NCBI GenBank assembly: GCA_017526725.1
Contig: JAFXRA010000011.1
Span: forward strand, 1 to 26,373
Direction of reading: 5' to 3'
DNA from: Candidatus Rifleibacteriota bacterium
GTDB taxonomy: Bacteria > Riflebacteria > Ozemobacteria > Ozemobacterales > Ozemobacteraceae
Length of the DNA stretch: 26,373 nucleotides
Below the pieces are notes generated by a model. That model ran no database searches and had not been told where the DNA came from. It saw only the letters and a list, made by a program, of their open reading frames with translations. Shown here one piece after another: positions 1-7,823 of the stretch; positions within the stretch are counted from its first letter, which is position 1; each line of letters opens with the position of its first letter. The position numbers were made by a program, and so were the translations under genes.

Positions 1-136
1 TGGGGGAGCTTCTTTGGGACTAAGAAAAATATCTGTCCCCAACATGAAATGTTTAGGGGAAGTGGCTTGGGCAAAGCCAAAAACGAAAGGGGTCTTTTCA
101 ATAACTTCAACAATTACCAATAACAATAATTACTAA
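1..136. other. Left-edge fragment, possible gene end or repeat
   Basis: This stretch is open to the window edge in two + frames (stops at 121-123 and 134-136) and in one minus frame. None can be assigned, because too little is visible and no start is present. The DNA also folds: TCCCC/GGGGA (36-40 with 56-60) encloses AACAT/ATGTT, and TGGCTT/AAGCCA (63-68 with 74-79) closes a 5-nt loop. It looks less A+T-rich than the DNA that follows. It could be the 3' end of a gene, part of a dispersed repeat or a small structured RNA. I cannot choose between these. Confidence 0.25.
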
Positions 137-226
137 AAAAATAAAAATATTTCTGAATGAAATAAAAATCTTTCACTTTCTTCTTGTGTGAAATGAAAAA
201 TCATATTACTCTCAAGGAGAAATAAA

Positions 227-1225
227 TTGGAAAATTCAGTTGAACTAACTCAAACTTCTCAGGTTATCGCTAGTGAAAACACTAATAATTCTGAAATAGA
301 AACAAAATCTATTGAAGAAAACAAGATTTCAGATGAAGTTACTACTGAAAAAGAAGAAAAGGAAACCAAAATCTTGGAAACAAATAAACCTTTCAAATGG
401 ACAAACGAAGCAACAAAAGCCGCTGGATGCATGCTAAAAGACATAATAGACGATTATAAAAAAAGCTCTAATTCAGCTTCAACAGATGAAGAAATCTCTG
501 ACCCTTGGAATTTTACCAAAATTAAAGAACAAATAAAAGTTTTAGTTGAAATAGTAACAAAGAAGTTAAATCTATTTCCAGAGAATACCTGCAGATTCAA
601 ATTAGCTTCATTATTAAAAAATTATTTTGATGAACATTGCAAAGCAATTTGCATTATTAGAGAGCATCATGGTCGTTGGTCTAATTATAAAGAGGACGAA
701 AATTCTGAAAATTTAAAAAAATTATTTGAATACGATTTCAATTATTTTTACTATGCTTTATTTGAATCGGCTAAAAATAACATTAATTATGAAGGTATAG
801 CAGAAGGAATTATACGTTATAATTATGATTATGAAAATGATGGTTTTTTAAGCTACTTTTATGATCATAGCGACGAATATACTTTTGATGTAAATATAAA
901 AAACTCGGAAACAAAAATTATTGCAGATATAGGTTGGATAAGTGAAGAAGAATATGAAGAAGCTTTATCTTTTCCTGAAGAATTACAAGTTTTTTCTCTG
1001 GTAGAAATTTTAAAAAAATCAATAAATGACTATTTTCCAAAAATAGAAGATATTGACGAAATTAAAGGTCTAAAAGATGGTTCTAAAAAGGATTACAATC
1101 TTATGCTAGAACTCGCAGAATGTTCTTATAGATCTATCGACTTCCTAAACCTCGCAGACGCTTTTTTAACCGAACAGATAAAAGACCTAAAGGGTTTAAA
1201 AGAAACATACGCTGAAATGTTTTAA
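227..1225 (+). CDS. Acidic hypothetical protein, 332 aa
   Basis: I do not recognise this protein. It starts at TTG (227-229), supported by AAGGAGA at 214-220 with 6-nt spacing; no ATG is better placed. The first 50 residues are a Glu/Thr/Ser-rich, low-complexity acidic segment. From about residue 56 (FKWTNEATKAAG) the sequence becomes globular, rich in Tyr, Phe, Glu, Asp and Lys, and probably mostly helical. There is no signal peptide, membrane segment or known catalytic motif, so a cytoplasmic location is likely. It is the only + strand gene in the window and converges on the adenylate cyclase gene, with a REP-like hairpin between them. Strongly A/T-ending codons resemble the neighbours, so nothing in base use marks it as recently acquired. 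The coding call is firm; the function is unknown. Confidence 0.8.
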   Translation: MENSVELTQTSQVIASENTNNSEIETKSIEENKISDEVTTEKEEKETKILETNKPFKWTNEATKAAGCMLKDIIDDYKKSSNSASTDEEISDPWNFTKIKEQIKVLVEIVTKKLNLFPENTCRFKLASLLKNYFDEHCKAICIIREHHGRWSNYKEDENSENLKKLFEYDFNYFYYALFESAKNNINYEGIAEGIIRYNYDYENDGFLSYFYDHSDEYTFDVNIKNSETKIIADIGWISEEEYEEALSFPEELQVFSLVEILKKSINDYFPKIEDIDEIKGLKDGSKKDYNLMLELAECSYRSIDFLNLADAFLTEQIKDLKGLKETYAEMF

Positions 1226-1360
1226 GAAAAAGATTACGCAAGCAATCTGTGGAACGTTTCACTGTGGTAATTGTTAAAAGAGTTGGAAGAGTTCAAGGTT
1301 CTAACAATTCCAACATTGACAATTTCATACGCTATCGCTAAACAGAGTTTACTCTGGTTC

Positions 1361-1404
1361 GGTCACCACCCCTTTTATTCCCCTCCTCAAGGAGGGGCTT
1401 TGTT
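1361..1404. repeat. REP-like hairpin, copy 1 (possible bidirectional terminator)
   Basis: GGTCACCACC is followed by a perfect 7-bp stem, CCCCTCC (1380-1386) with GGAGGGG (1391-1397), loop TCAA, then CTTTGTTT. A related copy lies at 17811-17855 with the same flank, the same loop and a compensating stem change. The hairpin sits between the convergent ends of the 332-aa gene and the cyclase gene, with its T-rich side facing the + direction. It could therefore stop transcription of the + strand gene while also being a dispersed repeat. Confidence 0.6.
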
Positions 1405-2927
1405 TAAATGGTAAAAGTATAGACATTCACTGGGGTATCGAGGCCTCTAATGGTCTGATTTTCATGTTTAACAAATTCAATATTTTTCGGGGCGTATTTG
1501 AAACTTTCTTCATCTATAGCCAGAGTTGTTCCTAAAGTTTTGTTATAAGCTTCTAGACGAGAAGCAAGATTAACTGTGGTTCCCATAACGGTAAATTCCT
1601 GACGGCGTTTAGAACCGATATTGCCCGCCAATACCGGACCTGTGGCAATACCAATTCTTATATTAAAACAATTCATTCCACGCTGAGCCCATTCAGCCTT
1701 TAATTTTTTCAATTCTATCAGCATTGCACAAGCCGCCTGAATGGCATTTTGAGATGGGTAAGGCAAATCGCTTAAAACACCAAATCTTGCCATTACTGCG
1801 TCACCAATAAACTTATCTATTTCACCCTGATAGTCCAAAACAACTTCTGTCATTCTTGAAAGATAGTCATTCATAGCAATAACAACTTCTTTTGGGGAAA
1901 GTTGTGAACTGAAGTGAGTAAAACCAGCAATATCAGAAAAAAGAATTGAAGCATTTTTAACAGTGCCACCCAAATCTACTTTTTCTGGGTGTTTTAATAA
2001 ATCTTCAATTAGTTCTGCAGAGGTATAGCGAGAAAAAATATCGTGCAAACGTCTTTTTTCAGCTATTTCTCTTTCACTTACCTGTTTAGCTGATTCCAAT
2101 TCTTCTCTGGTTTCCATAAAAATATCGGCATTAGTTATTGCACTGCCAATAAAAGAAGGTAATGCAACTAAAAACTTAGATTCATTGTCATCTATTTTTT
2201 CATGACCATCTTCAAATGACTCAATATGAATAACTCCAAAAAGTTTGTCTCTACAAAACAACGGTATAGCAACAAGAGTCTTTAAATCAGGCTTATTATC
2301 TATAATTTTAACTAATTCCGGATCAAATTCTGCATCTGCTTTAAAAACATTCTGCTTTCTTTTTAAGGCATAACAAAGAATATGAGGAAGATTATCCGGT
2401 ATTATCAGCATCTTTTTTATATCATCAGAATAGCCATACCATCTATACGGGTACAGTTCATGCTTAACATTATCAAGCAAAAAAAGAATATATCTGTTTG
2501 CGCCAACATCCGTCTGAATGAGTTCACAAATAGCGTTAAAAAGTTTATCTGGTGCTAAGGTATCAAGAAGAGTCTTGACTCTTCCCATAACAATTGCGAA
2601 TCTTAATCTAACCTGATTGAGTTTGTTATCTAATACCTTCTGTTTATCAAGGTATTCACGTTTAACTTTTCTTGCATAAACTTCTTCAACTTCTTTTTTT
2701 ATCTCTGGGTTCAATGCGGTAACCATAGAAAGTTTTTTCTTGGTTAATACCATTATGACCGCTATCAAAACCAGAATAACAAAAATCAGTATACAAACCA
2801 CAACCCATGGCAAAGAGGATGAAGGTGTTTCCAAAACGATATTCGGTACAGCAACATTAGTATTTTCCTGAGCTTGCAGCGAATCAGATAATAATAAAAA
2901 TAAAGTTATAAATAATAATCTGTTCAT
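1404..2927 (-). CDS. Membrane GAF-domain class III adenylate cyclase
   Basis: Predicted to convert ATP to cyclic AMP at the inner membrane. In order: a Sec-type signal or first helix (1-19), a membrane helix (about 39-62), a GAF-like sensor domain (about 118-270), a helical linker (270-300) and a class III catalytic domain (about 325-505). Key residues visible are metal-binding D332 (FSDI) and D376 (IGD), adenine-selecting K372 with T450, and transition-state N453 and R457 (VNLASRLE). Thr at 450 instead of Asp is typical of class IIIb cyclases, some of which respond to bicarbonate. The start ATG overlaps the TGA of the upstream prepilin gene by one base (TGATG), so translation is probably coupled. 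Cyclase activity is well supported; the GAF ligand is unknown. Confidence 0.9.
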   Translation of the reverse strand: MNRLLFITLFLLLSDSLQAQENTNVAVPNIVLETPSSSLPWVVVCILIFVILVLIAVIMVLTKKKLSMVTALNPEIKKEVEEVYARKVKREYLDKQKVLDNKLNQVRLRFAIVMGRVKTLLDTLAPDKLFNAICELIQTDVGANRYILFLLDNVKHELYPYRWYGYSDDIKKMLIIPDNLPHILCYALKRKQNVFKADAEFDPELVKIIDNKPDLKTLVAIPLFCRDKLFGVIHIESFEDGHEKIDDNESKFLVALPSFIGSAITNADIFMETREELESAKQVSEREIAEKRRLHDIFSRYTSAELIEDLLKHPEKVDLGGTVKNASILFSDIAGFTHFSSQLSPKEVVIAMNDYLSRMTEVVLDYQGEIDKFIGDAVMARFGVLSDLPYPSQNAIQAACAMLIELKKLKAEWAQRGMNCFNIRIGIATGPVLAGNIGSKRRQEFTVMGTTVNLASRLEAYNKTLGTTLAIDEESFKYAPKNIEFVKHENQTIRGLDTPVNVYTFTI

Positions 2928-3616
2928 CAGTAATTAATACTTGTAGTCTTAGAAAAAGCTACATTCAGCTTGAATTTATGATTATGAGGAATTCTATTTC
3001 CTTCACCTACATAATGTTCAGGAGGAGTCATGGTTAAAGAAATCTCCAGCAGAGTTCCAACCATGTCATCTGGCAAAAGATTATCGCTGTTGCCCAAAGA
3101 AGTATAAGATCTTTCCTCTAATTTGACCAAGGGTTTTGCAACAAAATTAATATCCTGAATATCGTCTAATACAGCTATAGGTTTGCTGCTTCTGCTGCCA
3201 ATCAAACTAATCTTTCTTCCATCTTTTACCAGGAAATAGCATTCAGACTTACTGCTATGAGCACCGGTATTAGAAAAATCAAATTCTAAGTGCGACACAT
3301 TCCAGCCTAAGATTTTTCCTTTACTTTCTAAATTTGGCGAAGAATGAACAAGAATCGGCTTGGCTTCTTTTTTCTTAACCTCTGGATGAGGCTTGCCTAG
3401 CTGATCATCAGGAATTTCAAGTAAATCGCTGGCTTCTTCAATATATTTTCTGAAATGAGTCCAAAAAACTTCAGCCTGTTTGGTGCGTTCCTGCTTCCAA
3501 AGAGTAATTGAAAAAGCGGAATTACTGCGCTGAAACAAGAACATAATGCCGCCTATCAAAATAGACAACACTAAGGTAGAAATCATTACTTCTACAACAG
3601 TAAAACCCTTTTTCAT
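2927..3616 (-). CDS. Prepilin-like protein (GspJ/PilW type)
   Basis: The N-terminus is a type IV prepilin signal: MKKG, then FTVVEV with the conserved Glu at +5, then a hydrophobic helix of about 20 residues. A prepilin peptidase should cut after Gly and methylate Phe; the product would join a pilus or type II-like pseudopilus. The rest is a 200-residue mixed domain without a specific motif; size and position suggest a J/W-type minor pilin. ATG at 3616 is chosen because GAGG (3624-3627) lies 7 nt upstream. An ATG two codons earlier (3622) would leave only 1 nt of spacing, although its 6-residue leader is also plausible. It is followed immediately by the cyclase gene and is separated from the other pilin genes by a MITE-like palindrome. 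Confidence 0.85.
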   Translation of the reverse strand: MKKGFTVVEVMISTLVLSILIGGIMFLFQRSNSAFSITLWKQERTKQAEVFWTHFRKYIEEASDLLEIPDDQLGKPHPEVKKKEAKPILVHSSPNLESKGKILGWNVSHLEFDFSNTGAHSSKSECYFLVKDGRKISLIGSRSSKPIAVLDDIQDINFVAKPLVKLEERSYTSLGNSDNLLPDDMVGTLLEISLTMTPPEHYVGEGNRIPHNHKFKLNVAFSKTTSINY

Positions 3617-3649
3617 AATCATTCCTCAGAAAGAAAACCTAGCTAGAAA

Positions 3650-3677
3650 ATTATATCATATAGCAGTTTAAAGGCAA
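3650..3677 (-). promoter_or_regulatory. Candidate sigma-70 promoter for prepilin-cyclase pair
   Basis: On the minus strand TTGCCT (3672-3677) and TATAAT (3650-3655) are separated by 16 bp. The predicted transcript starts near 3643, giving an untranslated leader of about 27 nt that contains the GAGG ribosome site. The -10 is perfect and the -35 matches four of six bases. It would make the prepilin and cyclase genes a separate transcription unit. Confidence 0.5.
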
Positions 3678-3710
3678 AGTATTTAAGGGTAATTGAAAGT
3701 GTCCGGCAGG

Positions 3711-3888
3711 AGGCTGTCCGAAAACTAGAAATTTTATGAAAAATCAGTATTTATTTGTTTGTAGCCTACACATTATCATAACCGTATAGCTTTCAGGGCT
3801 AAAGCCCATACGCTATACTTTTTATGACAAATGTGTAGGCTATTAGCATAATCTAATTTGGACTTAAAAATTAGTTTTCGGACAGCCT
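3711..3888. mobile_element. 178-bp MITE-like palindromic element
   Basis: The element is bounded by perfect 17-bp inverted repeats, AGGCTGTCCGAAAACTA (3711-3727) and its complement (3872-3888). It contains a second perfect 12-bp pair, TAGCCTACACAT (3762-3773) with 3831-3842. Inside that, GTATAGC/GCTATAC (3784-3790, 3812-3818) flanks a tip GGGCT-AA-AGCCC (3796-3807). There is no coding capacity. The whole unit folds into one long hairpin. Ends beginning GGCTGTCCG resemble insertion-sequence termini, so a non-autonomous transposable element is likely. I see no clear target duplication. It fills the 333-bp gap between two prepilin genes. Confidence 0.75.
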
Positions 3889-3949
3889 TTGGAAGTTACT
3901 ACTTAAACAAAAACTAATATAACTCAAACCCTAATAGATAACAAAAAAG

Positions 3950-4501
3950 CTAACGCATTTTATTGGCTCTTACCGGATAGATAGTAGTTTTAAAATCAAA
4001 TGATTTATTCTTTAGATCAGAAGAACCCATTTTCAAACAAATTTCTAAGCCAAGTCTTTTTATTGGTGTAGCTCCGGTTGAAATAGTTTCTTCGTTTAAT
4101 TTCCAGCTAAAAGAAGCTATTTTCCCTTTAACAATAGGATGAGCCTTACCATTGGCTATACGTCTTGTCATATTGTAATAGCCATTTGCCTGTGGAACAG
4201 CCGAATAAATAACCGGCTTAACCACCCCATCCTGACTATCATAAACAGTGAATTTTATCTGGTTTTCATCAATAGTCATATAATTTCCATCTTTGGGCAT
4301 AACGCTGTTATTCATATCATTTCTTAATCTGGCAGTAAAAAGAGCGCATTCCTGCATTAAAACCGCAGAACCCTCACCAGCAGAAAAACTTTTAGAAAAT
4401 CCCGTAAACAAAGATATAACCATTCCAAGAAATACTGCTGAAACACCTGCAGCAACAAGAATTTCAACTAAAGTAAAAGCTTTTTTATTAGATATTATCA
4501 T
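3950..4501 (-). CDS. Prepilin-like protein with Ala at -1 (GspJ-like)
   Basis: The leader MIISNKKA is followed by FTLVEI, with the conserved Glu at +5, and a hydrophobic helix to about residue 31. This is a class III/type IV prepilin signal in which Ala replaces the usual Gly before the cut site; prepilin peptidases can tolerate this change. The remaining 150 residues look like a GspJ/PilW-type minor pilin (order helix, LFTARLRNDM region, then a beta-rich domain). The gene overlaps the upstream prepilin gene by 14 bp in another frame, so translation is probably coupled. It is the last gene of the STAS-flagellin-pseudopilin operon. Confidence 0.82.
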   Translation of the reverse strand: MIISNKKAFTLVEILVAAGVSAVFLGMVISLFTGFSKSFSAGEGSAVLMQECALFTARLRNDMNNSVMPKDGNYMTIDENQIKFTVYDSQDGVVKPVIYSAVPQANGYYNMTRRIANGKAHPIVKGKIASFSWKLNEETISTGATPIKRLGLEICLKMGSSDLKNKSFDFKTTIYPVRANKMR

Positions 4502-4940
4502 TATTTATAATAACCTTTATGCTGAAATCCTTTTTTTGATCTGAATTTTTAGTTACAGGATATTTTACATTCACTGTTACCTTTTTAAAAAACACCTTGT
4601 TGTTTTTTACTATATCTTCTATAGTCATACTAAGCTTATAATCAGAACTAAAGCTTAAATGATACTTTGCATCTGTATCTGCAAAATTTGCACCATTTTT
4701 TATGACATCTTCTTCATAAAATCCGGGTTTAATCATGTTAAAAGGTAAAGAAATAGTCTGCTCCATAAGTTCAAGTGCAGCAGAGTGAGCTCTGAACTCA
4801 GATTCTGTCATCTGTATTCCATGACTGCCAGAAGAAAACGCCAAAAAAGAAGGCAACATAACCATTATGAGTATTGCCATTGAAATAGTTATTTCTACCA
4901 ATGACAAAGCTTTTTTTCTCATAAATCTGTTTATAAACAT
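4488..4940 (-). CDS. Prepilin-like protein with Ala at -1 (GspI/PilV-like)
   Basis: The leader MFINRFMRKKA precedes LSLVEITISM, with Glu at +5 and a hydrophobic helix to about residue 32. Like its downstream neighbour it carries Ala instead of Gly at -1. Length (150 aa) and the HSAALELMEQTISLPF segment resemble GspI/PilV-type minor pilins. ATG at 4940 gives an 11-residue leader; ATG at 4922 would give a 5-residue leader (MRKKA) that is more typical. Neither has a good ribosome site, so the start is uncertain. The upstream PilX-like gene ends 6 bp before. Confidence 0.8.
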   Translation of the reverse strand: MFINRFMRKKALSLVEITISMAILIMVMLPSFLAFSSGSHGIQMTESEFRAHSAALELMEQTISLPFNMIKPGFYEEDVIKNGANFADTDAKYHLSFSSDYKLSMTIEDIVKNNKVFFKKVTVNVKYPVTKNSDQKKDFSIKVIINNDNI

Positions 4941-4946
4941 ATTTTC

Positions 4947-7034
4947 TTACTCATTCCAATAAGTATCTTTTTTGGCAAGAAGAATTTTATAGAATCTGTC
5001 ATAACTGCTCTTTGTCGGGTCTTGAGCCTCTCTATATCTGATTACACCGCCTTGAAAACGATGGTCAACATAAATATTCCTTGCACACAAAGAGCCAAAA
5101 ACTTCGAACTTGGAACCATAATCAACTTCAGCATTTGGTGCGATAATGTCAACCATATTGGTTATTGTGGATTCAAATCTTATTTTACCATCTCCAGCGG
5201 CCGCAACACTAAGAATCTCAGAAGTATCAGCCAAAGAGACACCTCTAAAACTTATATTTCCTTTTTCTAAAAGAATTATCCCTCCCCCTTTAACTATGAG
5301 AGGCTGGGGCATTCCTACTGGCGGAATTACAAACTCTTCCTTAGAGTCATTATTTATTGCTACTACAGAATTAAGTTCCAGTTGTCCGTCTTCGTTAAGA
5401 TATTTTTTCCAGAAATCCGCAGGAGTAGCAATAACCTCCTGCACTCTCTGTCTGATAAGTTTAATAGAATCATCTATTGCGGGTTTCCCTTTAAAATAAG
5501 TATTACCATTTCTAGAAATACTGCTTTCGCCGTCTTTATCATAATTTAATATTTTTTTTATAGTAGGAAAAACTCTGTCTTTTTTCTTGTCGTAAACATC
5601 CTGCATTGAATTATAAGATTCGACATAAGGCATCTCTACGATACAACTCATTAATTTTGAATATTCATCGTAATTTTTAAAAAGCATACCAGTTTTAAGC
5701 ATGGGACCGCCAACTTTTCTTCCCATAAACTCTGTAATATCAATATTTTTACCGTAATTTTCATAGGGAAGTGAGCGAAGCAAATAAATAGGCAAAGGAT
5801 TCTGACTTTCAAATATCTCTTTAACTTCCGGGTCTTCTGGTTTTACTTCAAGATTTGCAAATCGTACAAATGCTGAATAAACTGGCCCGATAACCCTGGT
5901 TCTAGATTGATAACCCTTTCTAACATCTCCAAAAAGGTGAAGAACCGAAGACTTTGCACCATAGGTTCTTCTTTCTTTACTCGAAAGTATATCACCTTCG
6001 TACATAGCTTCAATCAGCATCCTTTTACTTCTGTCATGAAAACAGTCTAAAATAAAACTATGCCAAAAACGGTAGTGAGCATTCTTTATACTTTCGTTAC
6101 TTTTATCCCAGGGTATAGCCAAACTTTTAAAGAAAGTTTCCGGTAAGCTGTTAACCGGTGTAGAAAAACGCACTGGCGAAAACACATTAGGGTTACTAAC
6201 ATCGTAAAAATGGAAGATTTCACCTAAGTCACCAGCTCCGGAACAAAGATTCAATCTAGTTTTATCACCTTTCAGCCAAATCCACCCGCGATTTTTCCAA
6301 ACATCCGGGTCTTTTTCTTCTTTTTCTATATCTGCTATATTTCCAGGTTCTACAGGGTATTCAGGAGTTGCGTGATTGTAAACAATTATTGGCTGAGGGC
6401 CATCAGTAATCATTCCCTTATAGTCATTGCGAATAATGTTATAATCACTGGAACTATTATTAAGATAAAGCGTAAACTTGCTCATAACCCCTGGAACCAT
6501 ATTAAAAATGCTAATGCCGCGCTTTATCATTATTTTTCGAGTGGAACCTTTATAAGTTCCAACAGATTCTATAACAAGCCATCCATCAACGGCTTTGGGG
6601 TCACACCAAAGATTCGGATTGCTTTCAATAGGCTTAAAATCTCTTAAATAAACATTGACTTCTATTGAAGCTGTTTTGTCTATCTCTGCTGAAAACTTTT
6701 TTAAATCGTTATTCCAACTATCATCTAAAATATCATTTATACAAATGTTATTAATGGATTTGCTGTTTAAAAAGATTTCTTTTAGTTTTTCTAAGGTTCT
6801 TGTACCAGCACTAAAATTATTGCCAATACTTTCTCTTATTGAACCTATGGTTGTATTTATGCCTGTTTCAGCTAAAAAATGGGCTATCTCACCGTTAACA
6901 ATTACATGCATTCCAGTATACTGCCTGCTTACAAAAGTATAAAGCACTACTGAAAGCAATAAAAGAACTGTTCCTATAATAAGAGCAACCATAATCGTAA
7001 AACCACGATTATGGTTGCTTAACTTCAAACTCAT
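4947..7034 (-). CDS. Large PilX/GspK-like pilus tip protein
   Basis: Residues 10-35 (RGFTIMVALIIGTVLLLLSVV) are a prepilin-like hydrophobic N-terminus, but Val replaces the +5 Glu, as in PilX and GspK proteins that cap pilus tips. A PilX-type segment follows (NGEIAHFLAETGINTTIGSIRE, about 47-68). At 695 aa it is far larger than PilX (about 200) or GspK (about 300). Roughly residues 560-665 contain short Gly/Ile/Val-rich strands (PLIVKGGGIILLEKGNISFRG) resembling a bactofilin or beta-helix fold. The start overlaps the flagellin-like stop as ATGA, so translation is coupled. A perfect 14-bp inverted repeat lies in codons 6-17. The class is well supported; the function of the large middle domain is unknown. 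Confidence 0.8.
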   Translation of the reverse strand: MSLKLSNHNRGFTIMVALIIGTVLLLLSVVLYTFVSRQYTGMHVIVNGEIAHFLAETGINTTIGSIRESIGNNFSAGTRTLEKLKEIFLNSKSINNICINDILDDSWNNDLKKFSAEIDKTASIEVNVYLRDFKPIESNPNLWCDPKAVDGWLVIESVGTYKGSTRKIMIKRGISIFNMVPGVMSKFTLYLNNSSSDYNIIRNDYKGMITDGPQPIIVYNHATPEYPVEPGNIADIEKEEKDPDVWKNRGWIWLKGDKTRLNLCSGAGDLGEIFHFYDVSNPNVFSPVRFSTPVNSLPETFFKSLAIPWDKSNESIKNAHYRFWHSFILDCFHDRSKRMLIEAMYEGDILSSKERRTYGAKSSVLHLFGDVRKGYQSRTRVIGPVYSAFVRFANLEVKPEDPEVKEIFESQNPLPIYLLRSLPYENYGKNIDITEFMGRKVGGPMLKTGMLFKNYDEYSKLMSCIVEMPYVESYNSMQDVYDKKKDRVFPTIKKILNYDKDGESSISRNGNTYFKGKPAIDDSIKLIRQRVQEVIATPADFWKKYLNEDGQLELNSVVAINNDSKEEFVIPPVGMPQPLIVKGGGIILLEKGNISFRGVSLADTSEILSVAAAGDGKIRFESTITNMVDIIAPNAEVDYGSKFEVFGSLCARNIYVDHRFQGGVIRYREAQDPTKSSYDRFYKILLAKKDTYWNE
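6985..7018 (-). promoter_or_regulatory. 14-bp hairpin within the PilX-like reading frame
   Basis: GCAACCATAATCGT (6985-6998) and its exact complement (7005-7018) are separated by 6 nt. In the mRNA the hairpin begins 17 nt after the A of the PilX-like ATG and covers the codons for the end of the leader and the start of the hydrophobic helix. Position and stability suggest control of translation or of upstream/downstream expression ratio. No function is shown. Confidence 0.55.
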
Positions 7035-7819
7035 TCTTTAAGTAAGTTTAATACATTTGAACGAGTATCTTCGTTCATTTTATAAACTTTTATAGAAGCC
7101 TGAGACTGCATTTTAGATAATGTAAGGTTCATTATCTCATTTGCCATATCAACATCGCCAATCTGAGATTGTGCTGATACAGCATTCATGTATTGATTGC
7201 CTAAATTTGCAATATTAGAGTTGATTCCATTTATAGCTGCACCTAAGCTGCTTTGTGTTGAAACCACCTTACTTAATGCTGATTTAGCCAAATCTGAAGC
7301 AGACATAGCTTCACTTGGAGTTGCAACTGAAAGATTATTTAAGCCAAGAGCATTGGCTGTCATAGAATCAATTGCAAATCTTTCCCCATTTTGAAGAGTA
7401 GTAGAAAAAGAACCGTCTAATAGATTCTGACCGTTATACTGAGCTTGATTAGCACTCATATTAATCTGAGTAGAAAGCTGATTAATCTGCTGCTGAATCA
7501 TTGCGCGGTCTGATTCTGTTAGGGTTCCGTTAGATGCTTGCAAAGCAAGACTATTGATACCCTGCAAAATGTTGGAAGTAGTTGTGAGCGAGCTTGACGC
7601 AGTTTGTAAAACAGATGCCTGACTTTGCTGATTTGACATCATCTGTGCCAATGCACGACTCTGGGAATCGAATGCCGATAGCATCGCATTGCCCGCCGGA
7701 TCTTCACTTGCGCGGCTAATCCGTTTACCGCTTGATATTCGTCCGACAGACTTACTTATTGCGCTATCAGCGTGTAAAAGATTGGTATGTAAACTATTAC
7801 CACCTACACCTGTTAGCAT
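7031..7819 (-). CDS. Short flagellin-like protein
   Basis: Both conserved flagellin ends are present: an N-terminal D0/D1 region (residues 1-140, with RISSGKRISRASEDPAG at 27-43 and long heptad helices) and a C-terminal region (about 180-262, SQIGDVDMANEIMNLTLSKMQSQASIKVYKMNEDTRSNVLNLL). The exposed D2/D3 domains are missing, leaving 262 aa. The extreme N-terminus (MLTGVGGNSLHTNLLHADSAI) departs from the usual MxINxNxxAL start. A very strong ribosome site, AAGGAGGT, is at 7824-7831. No flagellar chaperone, cap or regulator gene is nearby. It lies between a STAS gene and a PilX-like gene that it overlaps by 4 bp. It could be a flagellar filament protein or a filament subunit adapted to another structure. 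Confidence 0.88.
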   Translation of the reverse strand: MLTGVGGNSLHTNLLHADSAISKSVGRISSGKRISRASEDPAGNAMLSAFDSQSRALAQMMSNQQSQASVLQTASSSLTTTSNILQGINSLALQASNGTLTESDRAMIQQQINQLSTQINMSANQAQYNGQNLLDGSFSTTLQNGERFAIDSMTANALGLNNLSVATPSEAMSASDLAKSALSKVVSTQSSLGAAINGINSNIANLGNQYMNAVSAQSQIGDVDMANEIMNLTLSKMQSQASIKVYKMNEDTRSNVLNLLKE

Positions 7820-7823
7820 ATAG

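Noticed and set aside
5022..6942. Several + strand frames of 80-117 codons opposite the PilX-like gene
   Set aside because: They lack ribosome sites and lie wholly within a well-supported minus-strand gene.
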